Shown here piece after piece: positions 6,713-15,744 of a DNA stretch of 38,633 bases (position 1 is the stretch's first letter; every line of letters starts with the position of its first letter). Under the pieces are notes generated by a model. That model worked only from the letters and a program-made list of their open reading frames with translations, made no database searches and was not told the DNA's origin. The stretch is taken from positions 1 through 38,633 of the forward strand of contig CAKSHI010000015.1 of NCBI GenBank assembly GCA_934457115.1, read 5' to 3'. The stretch is from an uncultured Eubacteriales bacterium. Lineage in GTDB: Bacteria > Bacillota > Clostridia > Oscillospirales > Acutalibacteraceae. The translations under genes and the position numbers were made by a program.

Positions 6713-8464
6713 ATGAAAATGGTAAATCTTAAAATTAACGGTATTGATGTTTGTGCGCCTGAGGGTTCAACTATACTTGAAGCGGCAAGGCTTGCAGGGA
6801 TTTCAATTCCGACCCTTTGCTATCTAAAAGAAATAAATGAAATAGGTGCGTGCCGTATATGCGTAGTTGAGGTTAAGGGTGCAAGGAGTTTAATGGCCTC
6901 TTGTGTCTATCCTATAAGTGAGGGTATGGAGGTGTTTACAAATACAAAAAGAATACATCAATCAAGAAAGACTACACTTGAGCTTATATTATCTGCTCAT
7001 AATAAAAACTGTCTTTCATGTCCTCGAAATGGGTCTTGTGAGCTTCAAACATTGTGCAGTGAGTTTGGGGTTGATGAACTTAATAAATATGAGGGCGAGA
7101 TGCCCCAAAGGATAGTGGATTCAAGTGCGCCGCATTTAGTACGTGATAATACAAAGTGTGTTTTGTGCAGACGTTGTGAAGCAGTTTGCAGGGAACAAAA
7201 AGTGGGGGTTATAGGTGTCAATGCGAGGGGATTTGATACACATATGGGCTGTGCTTTTGAAAAGGATCTTTGGGATGTCTCGTGTATTGCCTGCGGTCAA
7301 TGTGCTACTGTGTGCCCTACGGGTGCTATAGTTGAGAAAGATCAATGTGATGATGTTATCAGGGCCTTGCATGACCCTGAAAAATATGTTGTAGTAAACA
7401 CTGCTCCTGCAATAAGAGCGACTTTAGGCGAGTGCTTTGGCTTACCTATCGGGACTAATGTAAAAGGAAAAATGGTTGCAGCTCTTAGAAGAATAGGTTT
7501 TAATAAAGTTTTTGATACGAATTTTGGTGCGGATTTAACTATAGTGGAAGAAGCAAATGAATTTTTAGACAGAGTGAAAAATGGCGGAACTCTCCCTATG
7601 ATAACATCATGTTCGCCGGGATGGGTCAAGTTTTGTGAGCATTATTACCCCGAGCTAATTGATAATCTATCAAGTTGTAAGTCTCCTCAACAAATGACGG
7701 GTGCTATAATTAAGACATGGTTTGCTCAAAAAGAGGGTATCGATCCTAAGAATATAGTTGTTGTAAGCGTTATGCCTTGTACTGCGAAGAAATTTGAGAC
7801 TACAAGGGATGACCAGGCTGCATCGGGGTTTGCGGATACTGATGTATCGATAACGACAAGGGAGCTTGCAAAACTTATTAGAAGGTCAAGTGTTGATTTT
7901 AATTTATTGCCTGATGAAGAGTTTGACAGTATCTTAGGCGAGTCAAGCGGGGCAGCGACGATATTTGGTGCAACAGGCGGGGTTATGGAGGCTGCTTTAA
8001 GGACTGCAGCGGATATACTTGAAGAAAAATCTTTGGATAATTTGGATTACCATGAGATAAGAGGTATGAAAGATACAAAAGAAGCTACTTATCATATTGC
8101 AGGAATGGATATAAGGGTGGCAGTTGTAAGCGGACTTAAAAACGCATCTATATTGCTCGATAAGGTTAAAAATGGAAAGGCAGACTATCACTTTATTGAG
8201 GTAATGTGCTGCCCCGGTGGATGTGTAAACGGTGGAGGCCAGCCTATACAGTCCGCCGCAGTTAGAAATTTTACAGACTTTAGAGAAAAAAGAGCCAAAG
8301 CTCTTTATGAAGAGGATAAAAATTTACCTATTAGAAAATCGCATGAAAATAAGGCTATCAAAAAATTGTATGATGAATTTTTAGTAAAACCCGGCAGCCA
8401 CAAGGCTCATGAAATTCTTCATACGACATATATTAAACGTGAAAAATATTATAAAGAAAAATAA
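6713..8464 (+). CDS. hndD: [FeFe] hydrogenase catalytic subunit (HydA/HndD)
   Basis: 583 residues. The N-terminal plant-type [2Fe-2S] domain has C36, C47, C50 and C64. The His-Cys [4Fe-4S] site is H96, C100, C103, C109. Two ferredoxin clusters follow (CVLCRRCEAVC and CIACGQCATVC). The H-cluster domain has L1 TSCSPGW (C300-S301), L2 MPCTAKKFE (C356) and L3 EVMCCPGGCVNGGGQP (C500, C504), and the small-subunit-like tail ends near HEILHTTYI. It reduces protons or oxidises H2. L1 differs from the TSCCPGW of the Clostridium pasteurianum enzyme by Cys to Ser in its second Cys. AAGGAGG lies about 11 bases before the chosen ATG; Met3 is an alternative. Last gene of the operon, followed by a terminator. 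Confidence 0.95.
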   Translation: MKMVNLKINGIDVCAPEGSTILEAARLAGISIPTLCYLKEINEIGACRICVVEVKGARSLMASCVYPISEGMEVFTNTKRIHQSRKTTLELILSAHNKNCLSCPRNGSCELQTLCSEFGVDELNKYEGEMPQRIVDSSAPHLVRDNTKCVLCRRCEAVCREQKVGVIGVNARGFDTHMGCAFEKDLWDVSCIACGQCATVCPTGAIVEKDQCDDVIRALHDPEKYVVVNTAPAIRATLGECFGLPIGTNVKGKMVAALRRIGFNKVFDTNFGADLTIVEEANEFLDRVKNGGTLPMITSCSPGWVKFCEHYYPELIDNLSSCKSPQQMTGAIIKTWFAQKEGIDPKNIVVVSVMPCTAKKFETTRDDQAASGFADTDVSITTRELAKLIRRSSVDFNLLPDEEFDSILGESSGAATIFGATGGVMEAALRTAADILEEKSLDNLDYHEIRGMKDTKEATYHIAGMDIRVAVVSGLKNASILLDKVKNGKADYHFIEVMCCPGGCVNGGGQPIQSAAVRNFTDFREKRAKALYEEDKNLPIRKSHENKAIKKLYDEFLVKPGSHKAHEILHTTYIKREKYYKEK

Positions 8465-8478
8465 AGTATCTACATAGA

Positions 8479-8512
8479 AAAAGGGTCGTGCGTTTGCGGC
8501 CCTTTTAATTAT
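8479..8512 (+). terminator. intrinsic terminator of the hydrogenase operon
   Basis: Ten-base-pair stem (8479-8488 with 8497-8506, one G-T pair), eight-base loop, arms AAAAGGGTCG and CGGCCCTTTT, followed by an A/T-rich tail. It lies 15 bases after the hndD stop. Confidence 0.8.
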
Positions 8513-8567
8513 TTTAAAATGTAATTGGGTTTACCACTTTTTGTATGATGAATTTTTATAGTTGTTC

Positions 8568-8594
8568 TTGAATTTTTTAAATAAAAAGTATAAT
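8568..8594 (+). promoter_or_regulatory. probable murD promoter
   Basis: TTGAAT (8568-8573) and a perfect TATAAT (8589-8594). The 15-base spacer is short, so the -10 box is firmer than the -35 box. It lies after the hydrogenase terminator and about 70 bases before murD. Confidence 0.45.
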
Positions 8595-8664
8595 ATAAAA
8601 TATGTGTGTTTTGTTGGCATAAATTTCTATGTATTATAAAATACTATTGTTTGGAGGAATATAA

Positions 8665-10059
8665 ATGGACTATAAAATTGAAAAATTTTTTCATTATATA
8701 AAAAATAAAAAAATTGCTCTTTGCGGTATGGGCGGAAGCCATATTCCGCTTGTGGACTTGTTTTTAAAATATGGAGCACATGTATATGTTTGTGATTCAA
8801 GGAGTAAAGATCAACTTTTAGATATAGTTTCTGACCTTGAAAATAAAGGTGCGGTGTTAAGACTTGGAGATAGTTATTTAGATAACCTTTTCGATATGGA
8901 TATAGTGTTTAGAACTCCAGGGATGAAGTACTATCTTGACGAACTTGTTGAATTAAGGAAAAGGGGAGTAGTTGTCACTTCTGAGATGGAAGTTTTCTTT
9001 GACCTATGCCCATGCAAGATTTTCGCAGTGACGGGTAGCGATGGAAAAACCACGACAACTACCATAATATCTGAAATATTAAAAAAGTCGGGAAAAAAGG
9101 TTCATCTTGGGGGCAATATAGGCAGACCGTTACTACCACAAATAGAAAATATAAGTGTGGACGATGTAGCGGTTGTAGAATTATCAAGTTTTCAACTTAT
9201 TTCAATGAGAAAAAGCCCGGATGTGGCAGTTGTAACTAATTTAGCGCCAAATCATTTAGATATGCATAAGGATATGTCTGAGTATATAGACTCAAAAAAG
9301 AATATTATACTTCACCAAAATGCTTTTTCAAAGGCAGTATTGAATTTTGATAACGAAATAACAAAGGATTTTGCAGATTTAACAAGGGGTAAGACCCTGT
9401 TTTTTAGCAGACGTAACCAAATTACTAACGGAGCATGGGTTAACGAGGAAAAAGACATAATTTTTTCTGAAAACGGAAAAGATACAAGGGTAATGAATGC
9501 ATCTAATATAAAGCTCCCCGGTAATCACAATTTAGAAAACTATCTTGCTGCGATTTGTGCTGTATGGGGAAATGCAGATATCGAAAGCATACGAAAGGTT
9601 GCAAGTGAGTTTTCAGGGGTTGAGCATAGATTTGAATTTGTAAGAGAGCTTAATAATGTTAGATACTATAATGATTCGATAGCTTCAAGTCCTACAAGAA
9701 CGATTTCAGGCGCACTTTCCCTTTTTGACGAAAAGATGATTTTAATAGCCGGCGGATATGATAAAAAGATTCCATTTGATGAGTTGGGTCCTGTTATTGT
9801 AGATAAGGTAAAGATACTTATATTAATGGGAAATACAGCTGATAAAATAGAAGAGGCCGTTAAAAATGCTTCTTCTTATGTGGAGGGAAATCCGCTTATA
9901 ATAAGAGCATGCAATATGGAGCAAGCAGTGAATGAAGCATATAAGCACGCTGTCAAAGGTGATATTGTTGCAATGTCACCGGCTTGCGCAAGTTTTGATC
10001 TTTATAAAAATTTTGAAGAGAGGGGCAGACATTTTAAAGAGTTGGTTAAAAGTCTTTAA
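8665..10059 (+). CDS. murD: UDP-N-acetylmuramoyl-L-alanine--D-glutamate ligase
   Basis: A 464-residue Mur ligase that adds D-glutamate to UDP-MurNAc-L-Ala in the cytoplasm during peptidoglycan synthesis. The N-terminal Rossmann-like domain starts with ALCGMGGSHIPLVDLF. The ATP-binding loop is VTGSDGKTTTTT (about residues 128-139), and the central domain has LAPNHLDMH. The C-terminal domain carries the YYNDSIASSPTRT motif common in clostridial MurD. A GGAGG site stands nine bases before the ATG. It is not in a division/cell-wall cluster here but leads a unit with two peptidases, an acetyltransferase and a PLP enzyme, 15 bases from the next gene. Confidence 0.92.
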   Translation: MDYKIEKFFHYIKNKKIALCGMGGSHIPLVDLFLKYGAHVYVCDSRSKDQLLDIVSDLENKGAVLRLGDSYLDNLFDMDIVFRTPGMKYYLDELVELRKRGVVVTSEMEVFFDLCPCKIFAVTGSDGKTTTTTIISEILKKSGKKVHLGGNIGRPLLPQIENISVDDVAVVELSSFQLISMRKSPDVAVVTNLAPNHLDMHKDMSEYIDSKKNIILHQNAFSKAVLNFDNEITKDFADLTRGKTLFFSRRNQITNGAWVNEEKDIIFSENGKDTRVMNASNIKLPGNHNLENYLAAICAVWGNADIESIRKVASEFSGVEHRFEFVRELNNVRYYNDSIASSPTRTISGALSLFDEKMILIAGGYDKKIPFDELGPVIVDKVKILILMGNTADKIEEAVKNASSYVEGNPLIIRACNMEQAVNEAYKHAVKGDIVAMSPACASFDLYKNFEERGRHFKELVKSL

Positions 10060-10074
10060 AATAGGTAATATGTT

Positions 10075-11103
10075 ATGAAAGATTTAGTTTTTGGACTTTG
10101 TATGTCAGAGGGTATATCAGGAAATGAAAATAAGGCAGCGGAATTTGCTTTAGAGAAATTAAAAGAATACGCTAAAGCAGAAAGGCTTCCTAATGGCAGT
10201 GTAGTTGCGTGTTTAGGAAACGAAAATGCAAATAAGAGAATCCTTCTCGATGCGCATATTGACCAAGTGGGATTTGTTGTTACTGATATAGACGATAAGG
10301 GATTTATAAAATTTGCGTCATGCGGCGGTAACGATAGGCGCATAATGCCGGGAAGTGTTGTTAGAGTATTTGGTAAAGAAGAAGTTATTGGCGTAATTTC
10401 TTGCTTACCTCCTCATCTAATAAAAAATTCTGATGAAAAGCTCCCCGAAATTGATGAAATGACCATAGATTTGGGTATGGATAAGGAAGAAGTAGAAAAG
10501 TTGGTTTCTTTAGGGGACTCTATAATATACAATAGTGAGTCATGTAGCCTTATTGGAAATAGAATAGCTTCAAAGGCGCTTGATAACAGGTCATCAGTTA
10601 CAGCATTGATAAGATGTGCAGAGATTATATCTAAAGATAAGGATATTTTAAATAACTGTTTTGTTAAGATACTATTGAGTTCACAAGAAGAAACATCATC
10701 CTTAGGGGCAATAACCTCCTCGTTTGATGATAGTTATTCTGAAAGTATCGTTGTCGATGTAACATTCGCAACCCAGCCGGGTGTTACTTCTCAAGAAGCG
10801 GGAGAGCTTTCAAAAGGGCCTATGATAGGAGTAAGTCCTATTTTATCAAAAGAGATAACAAACAAACTTTTTGAATTGGCAAAAACTAATGATATTCCGT
10901 ATCAAACTGAAGTTATGGGTGGAAAGACCGGGACAAATGCCGATAAAATTTCTATTGTAAAGTCAGGAATTAAGACAGGACTTGTTTCCATACCTCAAAG
11001 GAATATGCATACAGCTGTTGAGGTAATGGATATTGACGATATAGAAAATACAGCTAAATTATTAGCAGTATACATTAAACAAAGGGGGTTAGAAAATGAT
11101 TGA
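10075..11103 (+). CDS. M42 family metallo-aminopeptidase (first of two)
   Basis: A 342-residue M42 (glutamyl aminopeptidase / deblocking aminopeptidase / endoglucanase-like) peptidase. The di-metal site residues expected of the family are visible: His in DAHIDQVGF, Asp in KALDNRSS, the Glu pair in SSQEETSSLGA, Asp in VVDVTFATQPG, and the C-terminal His in RNMHTAVEV. M42 enzymes form large tetrahedral assemblies that trim peptides in the cytosol. The ribosome site is weak (AGGT). The last bases overlap the second M42 gene by eight, suggesting coupled translation and a hetero-oligomer or divided substrate range. Identity between the two copies is modest, so the duplication is old. Confidence 0.87.
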   Translation: MKDLVFGLCMSEGISGNENKAAEFALEKLKEYAKAERLPNGSVVACLGNENANKRILLDAHIDQVGFVVTDIDDKGFIKFASCGGNDRRIMPGSVVRVFGKEEVIGVISCLPPHLIKNSDEKLPEIDEMTIDLGMDKEEVEKLVSLGDSIIYNSESCSLIGNRIASKALDNRSSVTALIRCAEIISKDKDILNNCFVKILLSSQEETSSLGAITSSFDDSYSESIVVDVTFATQPGVTSQEAGELSKGPMIGVSPILSKEITNKLFELAKTNDIPYQTEVMGGKTGTNADKISIVKSGIKTGLVSIPQRNMHTAVEVMDIDDIENTAKLLAVYIKQRGLEND

Positions 11104-12115
11104 TTATAGTTTACTAAACAAGCTTTGCAGCGAAAATGGTGTTTCTGGTGATGAAGAGAATATAAGAAATATAATATTAGATGAAATTAAAGATTATATA
11201 GATGAATATAAAGTAGATTCAATGGGTAATTTGATAGTTTTTAAAAAGGGAAATGACAGAGCTGCCAGGAAATTACTTTTGTCCGCTCATATGGATGAGG
11301 TTGGATTTATTATAAAACATATTACTGATGATGGCTTTTTAAAATTCTCGACCGTAGGCGGGATAGAAAAAAGTGCTTTATGCGGCAGGAACGTTATAAT
11401 AGGTAAAAATAAAATTAATGGTGTGGTAGCGTCTAAACCTATTCATTTATTAAAACCTAAAGAAAGAGAAAAGGCATTAGATATAGATGATTTATATATA
11501 GACATTGGTGCCAATTGTAAAGAGGAAGCTCAAAATTATGTTAGTCTAGGTGATTTTGCCTGCTTTAAATCTACATTTGATATATCAAGTAAATCAGTCA
11601 AATCAAAGGCTATAGATGATAGAATAGGGTGCGCTGTATTAATAGACATGATAAAATCAAACCTTCCTTATGATATGTACTTTTCTTTTGTCGTGCAGGA
11701 AGAAGTAGGGCTTAGAGGTTCTACAACTGCAGCGTATTATGTAAATCCTGATGCCGCAATAGTTGTTGAAGCAACGACGGCTGCAGATATCCCTCAAAGC
11801 AAGGATGAGGTTTGCTCGTTAGGAAAGGGCGCAGTTGTTTCGTTTATGGATAGAGGGACGATATACGATAAGGAATACTTTAACTTAGTGTTGGATATTT
11901 CTAAGTCTATTAATACCAAAGTCCAGGTAAAAAGAGCTGTCGCAGGGGGAAATGACTCCGCTGCCATACAAAAAAGTAGAAATGGCGTTAGAACGATTGC
12001 ATTGTCACTTCCTTGCAGGTATATACATTCAGAAATGGCGATAGCTTTTAAAGAGGACATAGAATCATTGTCAAAAATAGTTTTAGAAACTGCAATAAGA
12101 ATAGCTCAAGGGTAA
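11096..12115 (+). CDS. M42 family metallo-aminopeptidase (second of two)
   Basis: 339 residues, paralogous to the preceding gene and overlapping it by eight bases. Metal-site residues are present: His in LLSAHMDEVGF, Asp in KAIDDRIG, the Glu pair in VVQEEVGLRGS, and His in RYIHSEMAI. At the place where the first copy has Asp (VVDVT) this one has Glu (VVEATTAADIP), a variation I believe is common in the family. An AAAGGGGG ribosome site lies at the end of the upstream gene. It is followed after four bases by the GNAT gene. Confidence 0.87.
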   Translation: MIDYSLLNKLCSENGVSGDEENIRNIILDEIKDYIDEYKVDSMGNLIVFKKGNDRAARKLLLSAHMDEVGFIIKHITDDGFLKFSTVGGIEKSALCGRNVIIGKNKINGVVASKPIHLLKPKEREKALDIDDLYIDIGANCKEEAQNYVSLGDFACFKSTFDISSKSVKSKAIDDRIGCAVLIDMIKSNLPYDMYFSFVVQEEVGLRGSTTAAYYVNPDAAIVVEATTAADIPQSKDEVCSLGKGAVVSFMDRGTIYDKEYFNLVLDISKSINTKVQVKRAVAGGNDSAAIQKSRNGVRTIALSLPCRYIHSEMAIAFKEDIESLSKIVLETAIRIAQG

Positions 12116-12119
12116 GACT

Positions 12120-12887
12120 ATGATTTGTTATGTAGATAAGTCACTTAATTCCTTTTTCGTGGATTTATCGATTAATGACCCATTTTTGTGTAAGATTAAA
12201 TCGCTTTATAATGCTTATTATTATGACACAAATGGTGTTGACTTTTATATTCAATTCAATATTAAAAAAGATATAACAGCCGTTATTTCAAAGATTGATC
12301 AAACGGCTGTTTGTTATATAGAAGCATATGCAGATTTTGAGGAATTAAGTGATTTCTTGAGAGTTATTGGAGTTAAGACAGTTACTTTAAATCAAAGGCA
12401 TATAAGTAAAATTTCACATAGGGGCTCATTAGAAGGATATATAATGAGACTGGAAAAATTAATTAGTCCAAGTGACATAGACAAGGAATTTTTAATAAAG
12501 GTTCCATTAGTAAAGGAACTATTAGACTTTTTGGTGTATAATTTTGATTATAGATTGACTTGTGATCAATATGATAATATGTATGTTGATCTATCGCATA
12601 GACTGAGGCACAATTCTATAAAAGCGATTGCAGCATTTTATAATGGTCATATAATAGGCTCTGCTATGATTATAGCTTTTACAAAAGAGACGGCTGTATT
12701 AGGATGTGTCGCTACTGATTTGAAATATAGAAGAAATGGCATAGCCTCGTTTCTAATATGTGAAATCTTAAAGGACTATATAGGCAAAAAGGATGTGTAT
12801 CTTTTTAGGGAACAAAATAAAAATGAAGAATTTTACCGTAATCTTGGGTTTTATAATCAAGAAAAATGGGCGGAAATAGAAATATAA
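12120..12887 (+). CDS. GNAT-family N-acetyltransferase, 255 aa
   Basis: The C-terminal half (about residues 170-255) is a GNAT domain. The strand VLGCVATDLKYRRNGIAS gives the acetyl-CoA pyrophosphate-binding R-x-x-G-x-A/G loop, and YRNLGFYNQEKW is the typical last helix and strand. The N-terminal half (residues 1-150) has no recognisable motif and may be a degenerate second GNAT-like fold. The start follows AAGGGT and lies four bases after the M42 stop, so it belongs to the same unit. The substrate is unknown. Confidence 0.75.
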   Translation: MICYVDKSLNSFFVDLSINDPFLCKIKSLYNAYYYDTNGVDFYIQFNIKKDITAVISKIDQTAVCYIEAYADFEELSDFLRVIGVKTVTLNQRHISKISHRGSLEGYIMRLEKLISPSDIDKEFLIKVPLVKELLDFLVYNFDYRLTCDQYDNMYVDLSHRLRHNSIKAIAAFYNGHIIGSAMIIAFTKETAVLGCVATDLKYRRNGIASFLICEILKDYIGKKDVYLFREQNKNEEFYRNLGFYNQEKWAEIEI

Positions 12888-12906
12888 TTTAGAAAAGGAA
12901 TAAAAA

Positions 12907-14178
12907 ATGAGAGAAGAATTTTTTAAAATAGATGATAGAATTTTAAGTTTGGAAAAGGAGTGCTTAGATCTTTGCAAGGATGCTTTTTCTAAGATTGATA
13001 AAAATACTGAATATTGTCAACAAAAGATGCTAAAAGCATTTATTGAGAATCATATAAGTGAATCACACTTTTCCGCTTCTACCGGATATGGATACGGAGA
13101 TAGGGGAAGAGATGCGTTAGATAGAGTATATGCTTCGGCATTAGAGGCTGAGGACGCCTTGGTAAGACATAACTTTGTAAGCGGGACACACGCTTTAACT
13201 GTTGCGCTATTTGGAGTGCTTAGGCCGGGAGATAAAATGCTTAGCGTAACCGGCACGCCATACGATACTTTAAGAGGAGTTATAGGCATAGGAGAAGTTT
13301 TACCCGGTTCTTTAAGGGATTTTGGGATTGAGTATGAGGAACTCAATTTAAAAGATGACGGTACTGTTGATTACGAAGCAATAGAAAAAAATGTTTATGA
13401 TGGGCTTAAAATGGTTTACTTGCAACGTTCAAGGGGATATAGCTTAAGGCCTTCTCTATTTGTAGAGGACATAAAAAGAATTGTAGAAATAGTTAAGAAT
13501 AAGGCTCCAAATTGTATTGTTATGGTTGACAATTGTTATGGAGAGTTTGTGGAAAAGCATGAGCCGACCTTTTATGGTGCGGATTTGATGGCAGGATCAT
13601 TAATTAAAAATCCGGGCGGAGCTATTGCTCCTTGCGGTGGATACATAGCGGGAAGGAAGGACTTAGTCGAACTTTGTGCATATAGACTAACCGCCCCGGG
13701 CGTTGGAAGAGAGGTAGGGGCAACTCTAGGTCAAAACAGAGAGCTTTTTATGGGTGCTTTTAATGCGCCTCATGTGACAGGGGAAGCAATCAAAACTGCA
13801 GTATTTGCATCATGCCTATTTGAAAAACTAGGCTATGAGGTTACTCCTAGATACACTCAAGATAGAGCTGATATAATACAGGCTATACTATTAAAGGAAG
13901 ATAAAGCGTTAATTTCTTTTTGCAAGGGAATACAAAAGGGCTCCCCTATAGATTCATTTGTAGATCCCGAGCCTTGGGATATGCCGGGGTATGACAGTAA
14001 AGTAATAATGGCTGCGGGAGCATTTACACTAGGAGCCTCGATTGAACTTTCGGCAGACGCACCGCTAAGAGAACCGTTTGCAGTTTGGATGCAGGGGGGA
14101 ATAAATTTCCACAGTGCTAAGCTTGGTATTATGCTTGCGGCAGAGTCTATGCTGGAAAATAAAATTTTTAGTTTGTAA
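12907..14178 (+). CDS. YnbB-like PLP enzyme (methionine gamma-lyase / 'aluminium resistance' family)
   Basis: 423 residues of the fold-type I PLP family annotated as YnbB, 'methionine gamma-lyase family' or 'aluminium resistance protein'. Seen are STGYGYGDRGRDALDRVYA near the N-terminus, the GTHALTVALFG cofactor phosphate region, MVDNCYGEFVE with the Asp that contacts the pyridine ring, and the Schiff-base Lys K234 in SLIKNPGGA. The family resembles Cys/Met metabolism enzymes, but I know of no firmly established physiological substrate. AAAGGA precedes the ATG. Last gene of the murD unit; a new promoter begins at its stop codon. In bacilli this family lies beside hfq/miaA, which is not the case here. 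Confidence 0.85.
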   Translation: MREEFFKIDDRILSLEKECLDLCKDAFSKIDKNTEYCQQKMLKAFIENHISESHFSASTGYGYGDRGRDALDRVYASALEAEDALVRHNFVSGTHALTVALFGVLRPGDKMLSVTGTPYDTLRGVIGIGEVLPGSLRDFGIEYEELNLKDDGTVDYEAIEKNVYDGLKMVYLQRSRGYSLRPSLFVEDIKRIVEIVKNKAPNCIVMVDNCYGEFVEKHEPTFYGADLMAGSLIKNPGGAIAPCGGYIAGRKDLVELCAYRLTAPGVGREVGATLGQNRELFMGAFNAPHVTGEAIKTAVFASCLFEKLGYEVTPRYTQDRADIIQAILLKEDKALISFCKGIQKGSPIDSFVDPEPWDMPGYDSKVIMAAGAFTLGASIELSADAPLREPFAVWMQGGINFHSAKLGIMLAAESMLENKIFSL

Positions 14179-14207
14179 TTGATTTAGTTAATAACATTTG
14201 CTATAAT
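14179..14207 (+). promoter_or_regulatory. sigma-A-type promoter of the CPBP-tadA-capsule regulator unit
   Basis: TTGATT (14179-14184), directly after the stop codon of the previous gene, a 17-base spacer and a perfect TATAAT (14202-14207). Confidence 0.65.
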
Positions 14208-14238
14208 AATTTTATTATTTGGTTGAAAGGGGAATATT

Positions 14239-15264
14239 ATGGAGGATAATGTAAGTTTACAAAACACTTTGACTTTGGAAGATCAATCAAAAAATCAAAA
14301 GATTGAAGAAAAAAAAGAACTTAAGAAATTAAGATCTATTGCTAATTATATCGGATTAGCAATGTTTATGTTTTTAATTCTGTCAGTTATTATTATGTCT
14401 ACACCTGAACTGTTAAAACGATACGATGTGTATAATACTAATATTTATAGTAGAGAATTTTTATACCTCAAGCCTGAAGTATACTATTTGATTAATGGTA
14501 CTGCTTTTATTGTGAGCTTATTTGTTCCTTTCTTTTTTGCAACAAAGTTGTGTCGAGCTTCTCTTTCAGAGACAATACGATTTGAAAAGGTTGATAAAGA
14601 CTGCATTATTCCGTATGCCGGAGTTGGTCTAATTGTCTTTGCTCTAATGAATTATTTTGTTGAATTGCTAACACATATATTGAATTATAACGGTATATAC
14701 CCAAAAAGATCAGAGACGCCTTATGACAATAGTCTTTTATCTACAATACTTTATGTTATTGTTCTTTCAGTACTACCTGCACTATTTGAGGAATTTGCAT
14801 TTAGGGGAGTTGTATTGGGTCTTCTTAGAAAATATGGTGACGTTTTTGCAGTTGTTACTTCATCTATTCTTTTTGGATTAATGCATGCAAATATTTATCA
14901 AATTCCTTTTGCTTTTGTAGGCGGTTTATATTTTGGATATTTAGTAATAAAAACCAATTCTCTTTTACCTGGGATAATCATGCATTTTATAAACAATCTA
15001 TTTTGTAGTATGGTTACTATAATTTCTAAAAATTCAGGTATTAGTGACGAAATATTAAGCAATATTTTAAATGCAACTTTTATAATAGTTGGCATAATAT
15101 CATTAATTTACCTATTGAAAAGGAAGGGCAAGGATGCATTTAGAGTATCAAATTATGCATCACCAATTGGTTTAGCAAAGCGTACAAGGGCTTTTTATTT
15201 ATCACCCCTAATAGTTATGTTTATTATTTTTATTATTATGGCAGTAGGTATTTCTTGTGCTTGA
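14239..15264 (+). CDS. CPBP family intramembrane metalloprotease
   Basis: A 341-residue multi-pass membrane protein. A charged cytoplasmic N-terminus of about 40 residues precedes at least seven hydrophobic segments. The family motifs are EEFAFRG (E184, E185, R189), His216 in GLMHAN and His249 in MHFINN, which form the active site of CPBP/CAAX-type (Abi) proteases. Members process prenylated proteins in eukaryotes; bacterial ones have been linked to bacteriocin immunity and membrane protein cleavage. AAAGGGG precedes the ATG. It overlaps the tadA start by eight bases, so the two are coupled. The substrate is unknown. Confidence 0.85.
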   Translation: MEDNVSLQNTLTLEDQSKNQKIEEKKELKKLRSIANYIGLAMFMFLILSVIIMSTPELLKRYDVYNTNIYSREFLYLKPEVYYLINGTAFIVSLFVPFFFATKLCRASLSETIRFEKVDKDCIIPYAGVGLIVFALMNYFVELLTHILNYNGIYPKRSETPYDNSLLSTILYVIVLSVLPALFEEFAFRGVVLGLLRKYGDVFAVVTSSILFGLMHANIYQIPFAFVGGLYFGYLVIKTNSLLPGIIMHFINNLFCSMVTIISKNSGISDEILSNILNATFIIVGIISLIYLLKRKGKDAFRVSNYASPIGLAKRTRAFYLSPLIVMFIIFIIMAVGISCA

Positions 15265-15715
15265 TATATCTAATAGGGATTTAAAATATATGAATCTTGC
15301 CATTGAACAGGCTAAAATTGCTTATAATGAAAAGGAAGTGCCTGTAGGGGCTGTTATAGTTAAAGGTGATAAGGTAGTTTCATTTGGAAGAAACAGAAGA
15401 GAAACCTTAAAAAATGCAATTTATCATGCTGAGATAGATGCTATAGATAAGGCATGCAAGGCTTTAGGTGGTTGGAGACTTTGGGAGTGCGAGATGTTTG
15501 TTACTTTGGAACCCTGCCCTATGTGTGCAGGAGCTATTATAAATTCAAGACTTAAAAGGGTAGTTTTTGGCGCATATGATAAGAAAGCCGGTGCTTGCGG
15601 CAGTGTAATAGACTTATTTTCGTTTCCCTTTAACCATAAACCGGAGATTATAAAAGGTTTATTAGAGGATGAGTGTTCCAGTATATTAAAAGACTTCTTT
15701 AAAAAGCTAAGGTAA
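15257..15715 (+). CDS. tadA: tRNA-specific adenosine deaminase
   Basis: 152 residues. The zinc-dependent deaminase signature is H57-A-E59 and P-C87-P-M-C90-AGAII. It converts the wobble adenosine of tRNA-Arg(ACG) to inosine. The start is a GTG at 15257 that overlaps the CPBP stop by eight bases; its ribosome site is weak (GTAGG). A later ATG at 15290 would remove residues that normally precede the first helix (YMNLAIEQAK), so the GTG is preferred. The rest of the sequence (EVPVGAVIV, LEPCPMCAG) is standard for the family. Confidence 0.93.
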   Translation: MLDISNRDLKYMNLAIEQAKIAYNEKEVPVGAVIVKGDKVVSFGRNRRETLKNAIYHAEIDAIDKACKALGGWRLWECEMFVTLEPCPMCAGAIINSRLKRVVFGAYDKKAGACGSVIDLFSFPFNHKPEIIKGLLEDECSSILKDFFKKLR

Positions 15716-15744
15716 CCATACATTTATTTAAGAGAGGTGATTAT

